A stretch of DNA of 64,000 bases from Dokdonella fugitiva (GTDB lineage: Bacteria; Pseudomonadota; Gammaproteobacteria; Xanthomonadales; Rhodanobacteraceae): NCBI RefSeq assembly GCF_014138265.1, contig NZ_JACGXL010000002.1, forward strand, positions 558,001-622,000, written 5' to 3'. Position numbers and translations under genes: made by a program. Below the pieces are notes generated by a model. The model worked only from the letters and a program-made list of their open reading frames with translations. It searched no databases and was not told where the DNA came from. Every line of letters starts with the position of its first letter. The first letter of the stretch is position 1. Below are positions 48,678-59,100 of the stretch, one piece after another.

Positions 48678-51600
48678 AACCGAACATGCTCCTGCGTCTC
48701 CTCGTCGCGTCCGCGGCGTGCGTCGCCACGCCCGCGTTCGCCGACTACGTGATCGCGCCTGCGGGCGGCGACATCACGGGTGCGCGCTTGTCGGCGCAGC
48801 TCGCCAGCGGCGACGTCAACCTCGAGGCCGCGTCGGGCGACATCGTCGTCGACGACACGGTGAGCTGGGGGGCGCATACGCTCACGCTCTCGGCGCCGTC
48901 GGGCAGCGTCAAGGTGAACGCGGTGATGACCGCCTCGGGTTCGGCCGGCCTGTCGCTTGAAACCGACGCGTCCGTTGCCGACGGCGGCATGGTCATGGCG
49001 CTGACGGCCGGCGGCTTCACCGGGCGCGTGGATTTCACGGGAACGGGGCAAAGCTACCGCGTCAACGGCACGGCCTACACGCTGATCCACACGCTCGCCG
49101 AACTGGAAGCGATCCGTCCCCCCGCCAACGGCACCATCACCGCCGCCTACGCGCTGGCGGCGGATGTGGACTGGAGCGGCGCGGCCAGCCAGACACCGCT
49201 TGGTTTCCTTGGCGCCAGCGGTCGGTTCGACGGCCTCGGCCATCAGCTGCTCGATCTCGTCATTGCCGGTAGCGTCGACGATACCGGACTGTTTTCCTAC
49301 AACTCGGGCGGCGTGATCCGCAACGTCGGCGTGCGCGGCGGCAGCGTGTCGGGCGGCGGGTGGGTCGGCACGTTGGTCGGCGACAACTTCGGCGTCATCG
49401 CCCACGTGTATTCCACGGCCGACGTCTCGGGCACCCTGTTCGTCGGCGGTCTGGTGGGCTTCCACAACGGCAACGGCAGCCTGATCGCCGATGCCTGGGC
49501 CAGCGGCAACGTGATCGGCACGGGTGCGGTCGGCGGCCTCGTGGGTACCACCCAATCTGGCGGTGCCGTCAACAACGTCTGGGCGAGCGGCAACGTAACG
49601 GGGCAGGACAGCATCGGCGGGCTGGTGGGAGTCACCCAGACCAATGCCACCGCCAGCGAGACCTTGCGCAACGCCTATGCCACCGGCAACGTGACGGGCA
49701 GCATCCAGGTCGGCGGCCTCGTGGGCCACAACATGAGCCCCGTCGAGCACGTCTTTGCCACCGGCAGCGTTTCGGCCAGCAGCAACAGCTATGTCGGCGG
49801 TCTGGTGGGTCTCAACGATGCCGGCCCTGGCGGCAGCGTCAGCGACGGCTGGTTCGCCAGCGACACGGCCGGCGCGCACCCGGACAATGGCGTCGGCACG
49901 GCGATTTCGCTGGTGAATCTGGTTTCGGCGTTGCCGGGCAGTTTCGACGCGGCCGTGTGGGACAACCAGAACCGCAAGACCACGCCGTACCTCAAATCCC
50001 TGCCCGGCGCGGTGTACGTGAAGGCGGAAAGCGCCACGCCGGCCGGCGCGCTGGTCTACACGCCGGTGACCACGCTCGATCAGTTGCAGGCCGTCGGCGC
50101 CAACCTTGCCGGCAACTTCGCGCTGTTCAACGACATCGACGCCAGCGCCACGGCGAACTGGAACGGCGGCGCGGGCTTCGTGCCGATCGGCAATTGCGCC
50201 GGCGGCTTCAACGGTCGCTTCGACGGGCTCGGGCACGTCGTCATCGATCCGACGATCAATCCCGGCGGCAGCAGCCTGTGCGTGGGTCTGTTCGGCGGCC
50301 TCGGCATCGGCAGCGTGTTGCGCAACGTGGGCGTGGACGGCGGCTCGGTTACGGGAGGCAACGCGGTGGGCGGCCTGGTGGGCTACAACGACGCGGGCGC
50401 CATCAGCAACGCGTTCGCGACCGCACGCGTTTTCGGAACCAACGACTGCGGCGGCTTGGTGGGCTTCACGACCGGCGACGTGAGCGACGCCTACGCCACC
50501 GGCAGCGTGACGGCCAGCGGCGGCGGCGCCGGCGGCCTGACCTCCGGCAGCCGCGGCGCGATCCGCCACACTTGGGCCAGCGGCAAGGTGACGGGCAGCG
50601 GCAGCAATGTCGGCGGCCTCGTCGGTCTGGCCATGGACGGCACCGTCGAGGACAGCTACTGGGACAGTTTCAGCACCGGCCAGGCCGTCGGGGTTGGCGT
50701 CGTCGTCGCCGGCAACGCGACCGTCACCAATCTCAACACCGTCACCAGCAATCCCGCGCAAGCGGCCGCGACCAACTACGCGTTCAAGCAAGGTGCCTAC
50801 GCCAGCCTCGATTTCGGCAGCACCTGGACGGCCTTCGACGGCACACGCCCGTTCCTGCAAGGCGAATGGCAGACCACGCTCACCAACGCACACCAGCTGC
50901 AATTGATGAGCCTGAAGCTGGACGCGGACTACATGCTCGGCAGGAACATCGACGCCGGCGAAACCGGCCGCAACGACGGCACGGCCGCGAACAGCAACGG
51001 CATGTGGGCGCAGACGGGCTTCATGCGCGTGGGCACCGATGGTCCTCGCTTCGTTGGCAGCCTGGACGGGCAGCACCACGTCATCAGCGGCTTCGCCATC
51101 AACCGGCCGACGATCGACAGCTGGGTGGGCCTGTTCGGCAAGACCGGCGGAGCCGTCGTGAAGAACCTGGGCATGGCCAACGTTTCGATCGTCGGGTCGA
51201 GCGCCGTCGGCGGCTTGATCGGCCTGAGCCAAGGCGGCAGCGTCAGCAACGTCTACGTTACCGGCAGCGTATCCGGCGCCGGCGCGGTCGGCGGCATCGT
51301 GGGCGGGATGCAGGGCGGCAGCCTCGACAACGCCTACGCGAGCGTCGGCGTGTCCAGCGCCGGCAACGACGTCGGCGGCGTGACGGGCGGCAACCAAGGC
51401 GCAAGCATCAGCGACGTCTACGCCAGCGGCAGCGTGTCGGGCCAGAACGCCGCAGGCCTCGTCGGCTACAACGCCGACGCATCGGGCGCGGTCATCAACG
51501 ACGGCTTCTGGAATACCGACGTGATGGCGCAGGGCATCGGCACCGCCGATACCCCGGGCGGCCTGAGCAATGGCGTCACGGGCCTGTCCACGCTGCATTG

Positions 51601-52366
51601 GCTCTCGCAAGGTCCGGCCGCGACGGGGCTGTGGAACACGGCCAACGGCTGGGTCACGGGCTATCCGTATCCCGTGCTGAAAGGGTTCCCCTACGTGCTC
51701 GTGGTCGCGCAGGGCACGCACGTGACGCAAGGCGTGCCGGCGGTGACGGTCGATTCGTACGCCGTGATCGACCAGGACGGCAATGACGCCAGCGCGCTGG
51801 TCGACGGCACGCCGACGTGGTTCGCCGACCCCGGCCTCGCGATCGGAGCGACCGCCAACGTCGGCGGAACGGGCGTGACGATGCTGGATCCGTCCTACCA
51901 GTTGACGTACGTCGGCTCGGGCGTGGTGCAGGCGCCGGTGCAACCGAACCTGACGCTCGCGTTGACGCAAGGCGGTCCGGACTACGTGACCTACGGCCAG
52001 ATCGTCGACTACGTCGTCACGCTGTCCAACAACGGCAACGCCGCGGCGACGAACTACGCCGTGAGCGCGAGTTACGGCGGCGGCGCCGACGTCGGCGCGA
52101 CGACGTGGCAGTGCATCGCCGGCAGCATCGACGCGAGCTGCGCGGCCGCGGGCAACGGACCGATCGTCGATCACGTGACGGTTCCGCCCGGCGTCTCCAT
52201 GACCTGGCTGATCCACGTGCCGGTGTCGCCTTCGTCGCCCGCCGGCACGCTCGATTTCGACTTCAATGCCGACGGCCTCGCGCCCCTTTCCGACCACGTC
52301 ACGATCGTGATCTTCCGCGACGGTTTCGACGGCGCCGGCGCATCGATGGAGGGAACACCCCGATGA
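48674..52366 (+). CDS. Large secreted GLUG-repeat protein with DUF11-like C-terminus
   Basis: A 1230-residue protein with signal peptide (ends AFA). Residues 25-120 resemble the start of filamentous-haemagglutinin-type exoproteins. About 14 GLUG-type turns follow (VGGLVGFHNG, IGGLVGVTQT, VGGLVGYNDAG, VGGLIGLSQGG, VGGIVGGMQGG) in two blocks separated by a segment with PVTTLDQLQAVGANLAGNF. An MBG-like stretch (GTHVTQGVPAVTVDS) precedes a DUF11-like beta-sandwich (YGQIVDYVVTLSNNGNAAAT). The C-terminus carries IFRDGFD (52310-52330). Probably a surface adhesin or matrix protein. Its stop overlaps the next gene by ATGA. Confidence 0.85.
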   Translation: MKPNMLLRLLVASAACVATPAFADYVIAPAGGDITGARLSAQLASGDVNLEAASGDIVVDDTVSWGAHTLTLSAPSGSVKVNAVMTASGSAGLSLETDASVADGGMVMALTAGGFTGRVDFTGTGQSYRVNGTAYTLIHTLAELEAIRPPANGTITAAYALAADVDWSGAASQTPLGFLGASGRFDGLGHQLLDLVIAGSVDDTGLFSYNSGGVIRNVGVRGGSVSGGGWVGTLVGDNFGVIAHVYSTADVSGTLFVGGLVGFHNGNGSLIADAWASGNVIGTGAVGGLVGTTQSGGAVNNVWASGNVTGQDSIGGLVGVTQTNATASETLRNAYATGNVTGSIQVGGLVGHNMSPVEHVFATGSVSASSNSYVGGLVGLNDAGPGGSVSDGWFASDTAGAHPDNGVGTAISLVNLVSALPGSFDAAVWDNQNRKTTPYLKSLPGAVYVKAESATPAGALVYTPVTTLDQLQAVGANLAGNFALFNDIDASATANWNGGAGFVPIGNCAGGFNGRFDGLGHVVIDPTINPGGSSLCVGLFGGLGIGSVLRNVGVDGGSVTGGNAVGGLVGYNDAGAISNAFATARVFGTNDCGGLVGFTTGDVSDAYATGSVTASGGGAGGLTSGSRGAIRHTWASGKVTGSGSNVGGLVGLAMDGTVEDSYWDSFSTGQAVGVGVVVAGNATVTNLNTVTSNPAQAAATNYAFKQGAYASLDFGSTWTAFDGTRPFLQGEWQTTLTNAHQLQLMSLKLDADYMLGRNIDAGETGRNDGTAANSNGMWAQTGFMRVGTDGPRFVGSLDGQHHVISGFAINRPTIDSWVGLFGKTGGAVVKNLGMANVSIVGSSAVGGLIGLSQGGSVSNVYVTGSVSGAGAVGGIVGGMQGGSLDNAYASVGVSSAGNDVGGVTGGNQGASISDVYASGSVSGQNAAGLVGYNADASGAVINDGFWNTDVMAQGIGTADTPGGLSNGVTGLSTLHWLSQGPAATGLWNTANGWVTGYPYPVLKGFPYVLVVAQGTHVTQGVPAVTVDSYAVIDQDGNDASALVDGTPTWFADPGLAIGATANVGGTGVTMLDPSYQLTYVGSGVVQAPVQPNLTLALTQGGPDYVTYGQIVDYVVTLSNNGNAAATNYAVSASYGGGADVGATTWQCIAGSIDASCAAAGNGPIVDHVTVPPGVSMTWLIHVPVSPSSPAGTLDFDFNADGLAPLSDHVTIVIFRDGFDGAGASMEGTPR

Positions 52367-52896
52367 AGGCAATCTTCCGTGTCGCACGCGTCGCACTCGC
52401 CGCGAGCACGTGCGCATCGGCTGCGACGACGGCCTTCGCGGGTCAGGGTGCGCTCGTGCTCGAGGCGAACGACAACCATGCCTACGCACGCTACGGCCAG
52501 ACGCTCGCTTACGTCGTCACCTTGACCAACAACGGCACCGTTACCGCGACGGACGTCGCCGTCGCCGCCGTGCTGTCGCCCGCCTGGGACGCGCCGGGCG
52601 CGAGCTGGACCTGCTACCCCGGCACCGACGGTGCGACCTGCACCGGGAGCGGCAGCGGGCCGCTCGACGACGTCGCGACCTTGCCGCCCGGCGCGCGCGT
52701 GACCTGGGTGCTCGAACTGCCCGTGCGCATCGACGCCACGGACGTCACGGCGACGCTCGACGTGACCGCGACCGGCGCGGCGCTCGTGGCCGATACCAAC
52801 GAACTCGTCATCTTCAAGGAAGGCTTCGACGTGCCCTACGGCGACGGTACGCAAGGCTCGTCGGAAACTGCCGATGCGTGGCCGCAAGGCGACTGA
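52363..52896 (+). CDS. Secreted DUF11-domain protein with C-terminal IFKEGFD motif
   Basis: A 177-residue protein with signal peptide (ends AFAG). One DUF11-type domain (YGQTLAYVVTLTNNGTVTATDVAV, then a Cys pair in SWTCYPGTDGATC, then LPPGARVTWVLELPV) closely resembles the C-terminal domain of the preceding GLUG protein. IFKEGFD (52810-52830) is followed by an 18-residue polar tail. The two genes overlap by ATGA and probably arose by duplication of the terminal domain. It may be an accessory surface subunit. The function is unknown. Confidence 0.8.
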   Translation: MKAIFRVARVALAASTCASAATTAFAGQGALVLEANDNHAYARYGQTLAYVVTLTNNGTVTATDVAVAAVLSPAWDAPGASWTCYPGTDGATCTGSGSGPLDDVATLPPGARVTWVLELPVRIDATDVTATLDVTATGAALVADTNELVIFKEGFDVPYGDGTQGSSETADAWPQGD

Positions 52897-52909
52897 AGAT
52901 CAAGAGATA

Positions 52910-52929
52910 GAAACACGGAGCACACGGAG
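52910..52929. repeat. Direct copy of the ACACGGAG intergenic repeat
   Basis: The 20 nt GAAACACGGAGCACACGGAG equal those at 47411-47430. Here they sit in the 37-bp gap between the convergent DUF11 and RND permease genes, and no inverted partner is present. Both copies lie directly behind a gene end. Confidence 0.8.
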
Positions 52930-52933
52930 CACA

Positions 52934-55900
52934 TCAGACGACCGGATCACCCGGCGCGGTCGCGAGCGCCGCGCGCGACCGTCGCTCTTCCTTGCGCTTG
53001 CGTCGCCGCTCGCTCATGCGCGCGAAGATGAGATAGATCGCCGGCGTCGACAGCAGGGTCAGGCTCTGCGAGACGATCAAGCCGCCGATCATCGCGATGC
53101 CGAGCGGGCGGCGCAGTTCCGAGCCGACGCCGAAGCCGATCGCCAGCGGCAGCGCCGCGCAGATCGCGACCATCGAGGTCATCATGATCGGGCGGAAGCG
53201 CACCAGCGACGCCTCGCGGATCGCCTCGAGCGGCGCGAGGCCGTGCTCGCGCTCGGCGACGAGCGCGAAGTCGACCATCATGATCGCGTTCTTCTTGACG
53301 ATGCCGATCAGCAGCACGATCGCGATCATCGACACGACCGAAAGCTCGGTGCCGGTGACGATCATCGCGAGCAGCGCGCCGACGCCGGCCGACGGCAAGG
53401 TCGAGAGGATCGTGACCGGGTGGATCAGGCTCTCGTAGAGCATGCCGAGCACGATGTAGACCACGATGATCGCGCCGAAGATCAGCAGCGAACTGTCGCC
53501 CTGCTGCTTCTGGAAGTTGCGGAAGTCGCCGGCGAAGTCGAGACGGATGTCGCCGGGCAGGCGCATGCCCTGGATCGTGCTCTCGATGATCTTCTGCGCC
53601 TGGCCCATGCTCACGTCGGGCGCGAGGTTGAAGCTGAGGCTCATCGTCGAGAACTGGCCTTCGTGGCTCACTTCGGTCGGCGCGATGCCGTCCTGCATCT
53701 TCGTCACCGCGGTGATCGGCACCATCGCGCCCGAGTTCGAGCGCACGTACAGGCGCTCGAGCGAGCCCGGGTCGGTCGCCTGGTTCGGCAGCGCGCTGAG
53801 CACGACCTTGAACTGGTTGACGTCGGAGTAGATCGTCGACACCTGGCGCTGGCCGAACGCGTCGTTGAGCGCGCTGTCGACCGCGGCGACGCTGATGCCG
53901 AGTCGCGAGGCGCTGTCGCGGTCGACGACGAGCGTCTGGCGCGGCCCCGATGCGTCGATGTCGCTGCCGACGTCGCGCAGCTGCGGGATCTTCTTCAGCG
54001 CTTCGACGAGCTTGGGCGTCCATTCCTGCAAGCTCGCGATGTCGTTGCCCTTGAGCGCGACCTGGTACTGGCCGCCGCTGCCACCGCTGCCGCCACCGCC
54101 GCCGCCGCTCGGCAGGTCCTGCACCGGGCGCAGGCGCATCTGCACGCCGGGCATCGCCTCCGCGGCGCGATTGAGCCGCGTCATCACCGCGAACGTCGAT
54201 TCGCCGTGGCGTTCGGCGAGCGGCTTGAGCGTGATGTAGAGCTGGCCGGAACCGCCGCCGCCGCGGCCGAAGCCGCCGCCGAGGCGCGAGCCGACGCTGT
54301 CGACCGCGGGATCCTGCAGCACCAGCCCGGCGAGCTTGCGCGTCTGTTCCATCATGCGCGGCGGCGAGATGTCGGCGCCCGCGCTGATGCGTCCCTGCAG
54401 CATGCCGGTGTCCTGCTGCGGGAACAGGCCGCTCTGCAGGAAGCGCATGAGGAACACGGTCAGCACGATCAGCAGCAGCGGCTGCAGCGCGGTCAGGCGC
54501 GGCCAGCGCAGCGCATGGTCGAGCAGGCGGCGATAGACGTCGAGCATGCCCGCGTGGAATGCGTCGATGCGCGCGCCGAGGCGCGACGGTTTCGCTTGCG
54601 CGTGCGCCGACAGGAAGCGGCCGCACAGCGCGGGCGTCAGGGTCAGCGAGACGACCGCGGAGAACAGGATCGCCGCGATCAGCGTGATGCTGAACTCGCG
54701 GAAGAACTGCCCGGTGATGCCGCTGGCGAACATCACGGGCGCGAACACCGCGACCAGCGAGGCGGTGATCGAGACGATCGTGAAGCCGATCTCCTTCGCG
54801 CCGACGAGGGTCGCCTCGAGGCGCGACATGCCGGCGTCGACGTGGCGGATCACGTTCTCGATCACCACGATCGCGTCGTCGACGACGAAGCCGATCGCGA
54901 TCACGAGCGCCATCAGCGACATGTTGTCGAGGGTGAAGCCGAGCACGTACATGACGATGAACGCACCGGCGATCGACAGCGGCACCGCGGTCGCCGCGAT
55001 CAGCGTCGGCGCGAGCCGGCGCAGGAACAGCGCCATCGTGACGATGACCATGCCGAGGCTGATCAGCAGGCTGACCTGAACTTCGTCGATCGACGCGCGG
55101 ATGATCGGCGTGCGGTCGAAGAACGGCGTCAGCGCGACGCCGGCCGGCAACCAGGTCTGCAGCAGCGGGATCTCCGCCTTGACGCTGTCGACCGTCGCGA
55201 TCACGTTCGAATCGGCCTGCTTGCGCACGAACAGCAGGATCGCGCGGCGCGTGCCGTACCAGGCGGCCTGGTACTGGTCCTGCTGGCCGTCGCGCACGCT
55301 GGCGACGTCGCTGAGGCGCACCGGCACGCCGTTCTTCACCGCGATGACGAGTTCGGCGAACTCGGCGGCGGTGTGCAGCGAATCGTTCGCCGACACCGCC
55401 ATCGTCGTGCGGCCGTCGGAGAGGAAACCCTGCGGCGATGTCACGTTCGCCGCGGTCAGCGCGTTGCGCAACTGGTCGGGCGACAGGCCCATCGAGTTGA
55501 GCGCGCGCAGGTTGATGTCGACGCGCACGGCCGGCGTCGCCCCGCCGGCGACGTCGACGTCGCTGACGCCGGGCAACTGGCGGATGCGCTGGGCGATCAG
55601 CGAGTCGGCGTAGTCGTACAGCTTGGACAGCGGCTCGGTGTCGGAGGTCAGCGCGAGCGCGAGCACGGGCTGGTTGTTCGGGTTCGCCTTGCGGTAGGTC
55701 GGCGCGTTGGTGAGCCCGGTCGGCAGGTCCGGCGCGGCGGCGTTGATCGCCGCCTGCACGTCGCGCGCCGCGTCGTCGACCTTGCGACTGCCGTCGAAGA
55801 TGAGGATCACCGACGCGCTGCTCTCGCTGCTGGTCGAGTTGATCGTGTCGATGCCGGGAATCTGCCCGAGGTGGCGTTCGAGCGGTGCGGCGACGGTCGC

Positions 55901-56080
55901 CGCCATCACGTCGGCGCTGCCGCCGGGCTGGCTCGCGCTGACGAAGATCACCGGCGGCTCGAGGTTCGGCAACGCGGCGATGCCGAGCAGGAAGTAGCAG
56001 ATCGCGCCCGCGGCGAACAGGCCGATCGCCAGCAACGAGGTCGCGATCGGGCGGCGGATGAACGGCGCGGAGATGTTCAT
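52934..56080 (-). CDS. RND multidrug efflux permease (MdtC/AcrB-type), second of pair
   Basis: A 1048-residue HAE1-type RND pump with 12 helices and two large periplasmic loops. The N-terminus (MNISAPFIRRPIATSLLAIG) and the proton-relay helix containing GFVVDDAIVVIENVIRHVDAG are typical. A Gly-rich insertion (SGGGGGGSGGSGG) lies in the second periplasmic half, with another Gly-rich turn near GGGFGRGGGG. Hybrid MdtB/MdtC heterotrimers are the known precedent for two permeases in one operon. The C-terminus is strongly basic (RMSERRRKRKEERRSR). It starts 67 nt after the upstream permease gene. No TolC-like gene is present. Confidence 0.93.
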   Translation of the reverse strand: MNISAPFIRRPIATSLLAIGLFAAGAICYFLLGIAALPNLEPPVIFVSASQPGGSADVMAATVAAPLERHLGQIPGIDTINSTSSESSASVILIFDGSRKVDDAARDVQAAINAAAPDLPTGLTNAPTYRKANPNNQPVLALALTSDTEPLSKLYDYADSLIAQRIRQLPGVSDVDVAGGATPAVRVDINLRALNSMGLSPDQLRNALTAANVTSPQGFLSDGRTTMAVSANDSLHTAAEFAELVIAVKNGVPVRLSDVASVRDGQQDQYQAAWYGTRRAILLFVRKQADSNVIATVDSVKAEIPLLQTWLPAGVALTPFFDRTPIIRASIDEVQVSLLISLGMVIVTMALFLRRLAPTLIAATAVPLSIAGAFIVMYVLGFTLDNMSLMALVIAIGFVVDDAIVVIENVIRHVDAGMSRLEATLVGAKEIGFTIVSITASLVAVFAPVMFASGITGQFFREFSITLIAAILFSAVVSLTLTPALCGRFLSAHAQAKPSRLGARIDAFHAGMLDVYRRLLDHALRWPRLTALQPLLLIVLTVFLMRFLQSGLFPQQDTGMLQGRISAGADISPPRMMEQTRKLAGLVLQDPAVDSVGSRLGGGFGRGGGGSGQLYITLKPLAERHGESTFAVMTRLNRAAEAMPGVQMRLRPVQDLPSGGGGGGSGGSGGQYQVALKGNDIASLQEWTPKLVEALKKIPQLRDVGSDIDASGPRQTLVVDRDSASRLGISVAAVDSALNDAFGQRQVSTIYSDVNQFKVVLSALPNQATDPGSLERLYVRSNSGAMVPITAVTKMQDGIAPTEVSHEGQFSTMSLSFNLAPDVSMGQAQKIIESTIQGMRLPGDIRLDFAGDFRNFQKQQGDSSLLIFGAIIVVYIVLGMLYESLIHPVTILSTLPSAGVGALLAMIVTGTELSVVSMIAIVLLIGIVKKNAIMMVDFALVAEREHGLAPLEAIREASLVRFRPIMMTSMVAICAALPLAIGFGVGSELRRPLGIAMIGGLIVSQSLTLLSTPAIYLIFARMSERRRKRKEERRSRAALATAPGDPVV

Positions 56081-56147
56081 GGGGCGTGTCCGTGCGTGGC
56101 AGCCGAACGCGTCGGGGGCGCGACGGAGCATCCGGGCGTCGACGCCA

Positions 56148-59100
56148 TCATGCCGGTCTCGCTCGCGCGAGCGTGCGTGCATGGGCCTCGCGGCGGTCGC
56201 GCACCCATGCCGACAGCCGCTCGAAGTACAGGTAGATCACCGGCGTCGTGTACAGCGTGATCAGCTGCGAAAGCAGCAGGCCGCCGACGATCGACACGCC
56301 GAGCGGCTTGCGCAGTTCCGAACCGATGCCATTGCCTAGCGCGAGCGGCAGCGCGCCGAGCAGCGCGGCCGCGGTCGTCATCATGATCGGGCGGAAGCGC
56401 AGCAGGCAGGCGCGACGGATCGCGTCGTGCGGCTTCATGCCGTCGCGCTGCGCCTCGATCGCGAAGTCGATCATCATGATCGCGTTCTTCTTGACGATGC
56501 CGATCAGCAGCACGATGCCGACGATGCCGTCGACCGACAGGCTCATGCCGCAGACGATCAGCGCGAGCAATGCGCCGACGCCCGCCGGCGGCAGGGTCGA
56601 GATGATCGTGATCGGGTGGATGTAGCTCTCGTACAGCACGCCGAGCACGATGTAGATCACGACCACCGCGGCGAGCAGCAGCAGCGCCTCGTCGGTGAGC
56701 GAGGCGGAGAACTCGGCCGCCTTGCCGACGAACTGGCCGCGCACCTGCGGCGGGAACGCCTGCTCGGCCTCGACCGCGTGGATCGCCTCGACGGCGTCGG
56801 ACAACGAGTAGCCGCGCGCGAGGTTGAACGAAATCGTCACCGCGGGCAGCTGGTCCTGGTGGCTGACCACGAGCGGCGCGTTCGTCTCGGTCGCGCTCGC
56901 CAGCGCCGACAACGGGATCGCGCCGCCCGCGCCGACCGCGATGCCGACGTTGCCGGCGCTGCCGATGCCGGACGGGGTCGCCGAATTGCTCGACGTAGCC
57001 TGGCCGAGCGTGGTCGCGTTGCTGCCGGTCAGCGCACCGTTGCCGTTGCCGCGCACGGTGAGCTGGTCGAGCAGCGCCTTGCTCGTGCGGAACTCGGGCG
57101 CCACTTCGAGCACGACGCGGTACTGGTTGAGCTGGGTGAAGATCGTCGAGATCTGGCGCTGGCCGAACGCGTCGTAGAGCGTGTCGTCGATCGTCTGCAC
57201 CGGCACGCCGAGGCGGCTCGCCTTCTCGCGGTCGATCACCAGGTGCAGCGCGTTGCCCTGCGTCGCGAGGTTGTTGTCGACGTCGGCGAGTTCGGGGCGC
57301 TTGCGCAACGCGTCGGTCATGCGCGCAGCGAAGCCGGCGAGCTCGGACGAGTTCACTTCCGACAGCGCGTACTGGTATTCGGTCGGCGCGACGCGCGTGT
57401 CGAGCGCGACGTCCTGCACCGGCTTGAGATAGAGCGCGACGCCCGGGATGTGCGCCGCGGCGCGCTGCAGGGCGGGCACGACGTCGGCGAGCCCGCCGCG
57501 TTCGCCGCGCGCCTTCAGCACGATGCTGAGCTGGCCCTGGTTGAGCGTCGGGTTGACCGAGCCCGCGCCGACGAACGCGGCGACGCCGGCGACGCCGGGC
57601 ACCTGCCGCACCGCGTCGGCGACGGCCTTCGTGCGCTCCTCCATCGCCGGGAACGCGATGTTCTGGTCGGCCTGCACGACGCCGGTGACGAGGCCGGTGT
57701 CCTGCTCGGGCAGCAGGCTCTTCGGGATCAGCACGTACAACGCGATCGTGACGACGACGGTCGCCGACGCGACGACCAGCATGAGCGGCTGGCGCGCGAG
57801 CACCCAGTCGAGGCTGCGCGCGTAGAGCTCGACCGTGCGCGTCCACAGGTCGCGCTCGCCCGCGTGCGAGGTGCCGTCGTGCGCAGAGTCGCCGGCCGGC
57901 AGCGCGTCGGCCTTGAGCAGGTACGCGCACATCATCGGCGTCAGGGTCAGCGAGATGAACATCGAGATCGCGACCGCGATCGTCAGCACCCAGGCGAATT
58001 CGTGGAACAGGCGGCCGGTCACGCCGGGCATGAGCAGCAGCGGCAGGAACACCGCGATCAGCGACACGGTCAGCGACAGCACGGTGAAGCCGATTTCCTT
58101 CGCGCCGATCTCGGCCGCCTCGCGCGGCTGCTTGCCCTGTTCGATGTAGCGGACGATGTTCTCGATCATGACGATCGCGTCGTCGACGACGAAGCCGGTC
58201 GCGACGGTGAGCGCCATCAACGAGAGGTTGTCGAGCGAGAAGCCGGCGAACGCCATCACGCCGAACGTGCCGAGCAGCGACAGCGGCACCGCGACGCTCG
58301 GGATCACCGTCGCCCACAGCCGGCGCAGGAACACGAAGATCACCGCGATCACGAGCAGCACGGTGAGCACGAGCGTGAACTCGACGTCCTCGACCGAGGC
58401 GCGGATCGTCACGGTGCGGTCGGAGAACACGTCGAGGTGCACGTCGGCGGGCAGCAGCGCGCGCAGCGCGGGAAGTTCCTTGCGGATGTCCTCGACCGTC
58501 TTGACGATGTTCGCCGACGGCTGGCGGCGGATGTCGAGCAGCACCGCCGGCCTGCTGTTGGCCCACGCGGCGAGCTGGTCGTTCTCGACGCCGTCGACGA
58601 CGCTCGCGATGTCGGACAGGCGTACCGGCGCGCCGTTCTTGTAGCTGACGATCGTCGAGCGGTACTCCGCGGCGTCGGCGAGCTGGTCGTTCGTGCCGAT
58701 GCTGTAGCTCTGCACGGTGCCGTTGAGGCTGCCCTTCGGCGCGTTGACGTTGGCCTGGGTCAGCGCGCTGCGCACGTCCTCCATGGTCAGGCCGAGGTTG
58801 GCGATCTGCGCCGGGTTCACCTGCACGCGCACCGCGGGGCGCACGTTGCCGGCGATGCTGACGAGGCCGACGCCGCCAATCTGAGACAGGCGCTGCGCGA
58901 GGATGCTGTCGGCGTAGTCGTTGACCTCGCGCAGCGGGCGCGAGTCGGAGGTGAGCATGAGGGTCAGGATCGGCGCGTCGGCCGGGTTGACCTTGTTGTA
59001 GACGGGCGGGTACGGCAGGTTCGTCGGCAAGGTGCCGCGCGCGGCGTTGATCGCCGACTGCACGTCCTGGCCGGCGGCGTCGATGTCGCGGCCCTGGTCG

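Noticed and set aside
48425..52489. A 1354-codon open frame antisense to the GLUG protein
   Set aside because: Composition reflects the complement of Gly/Val/Ala codons. The sense strand has signal peptide, GLUG repeats and coupled neighbours.
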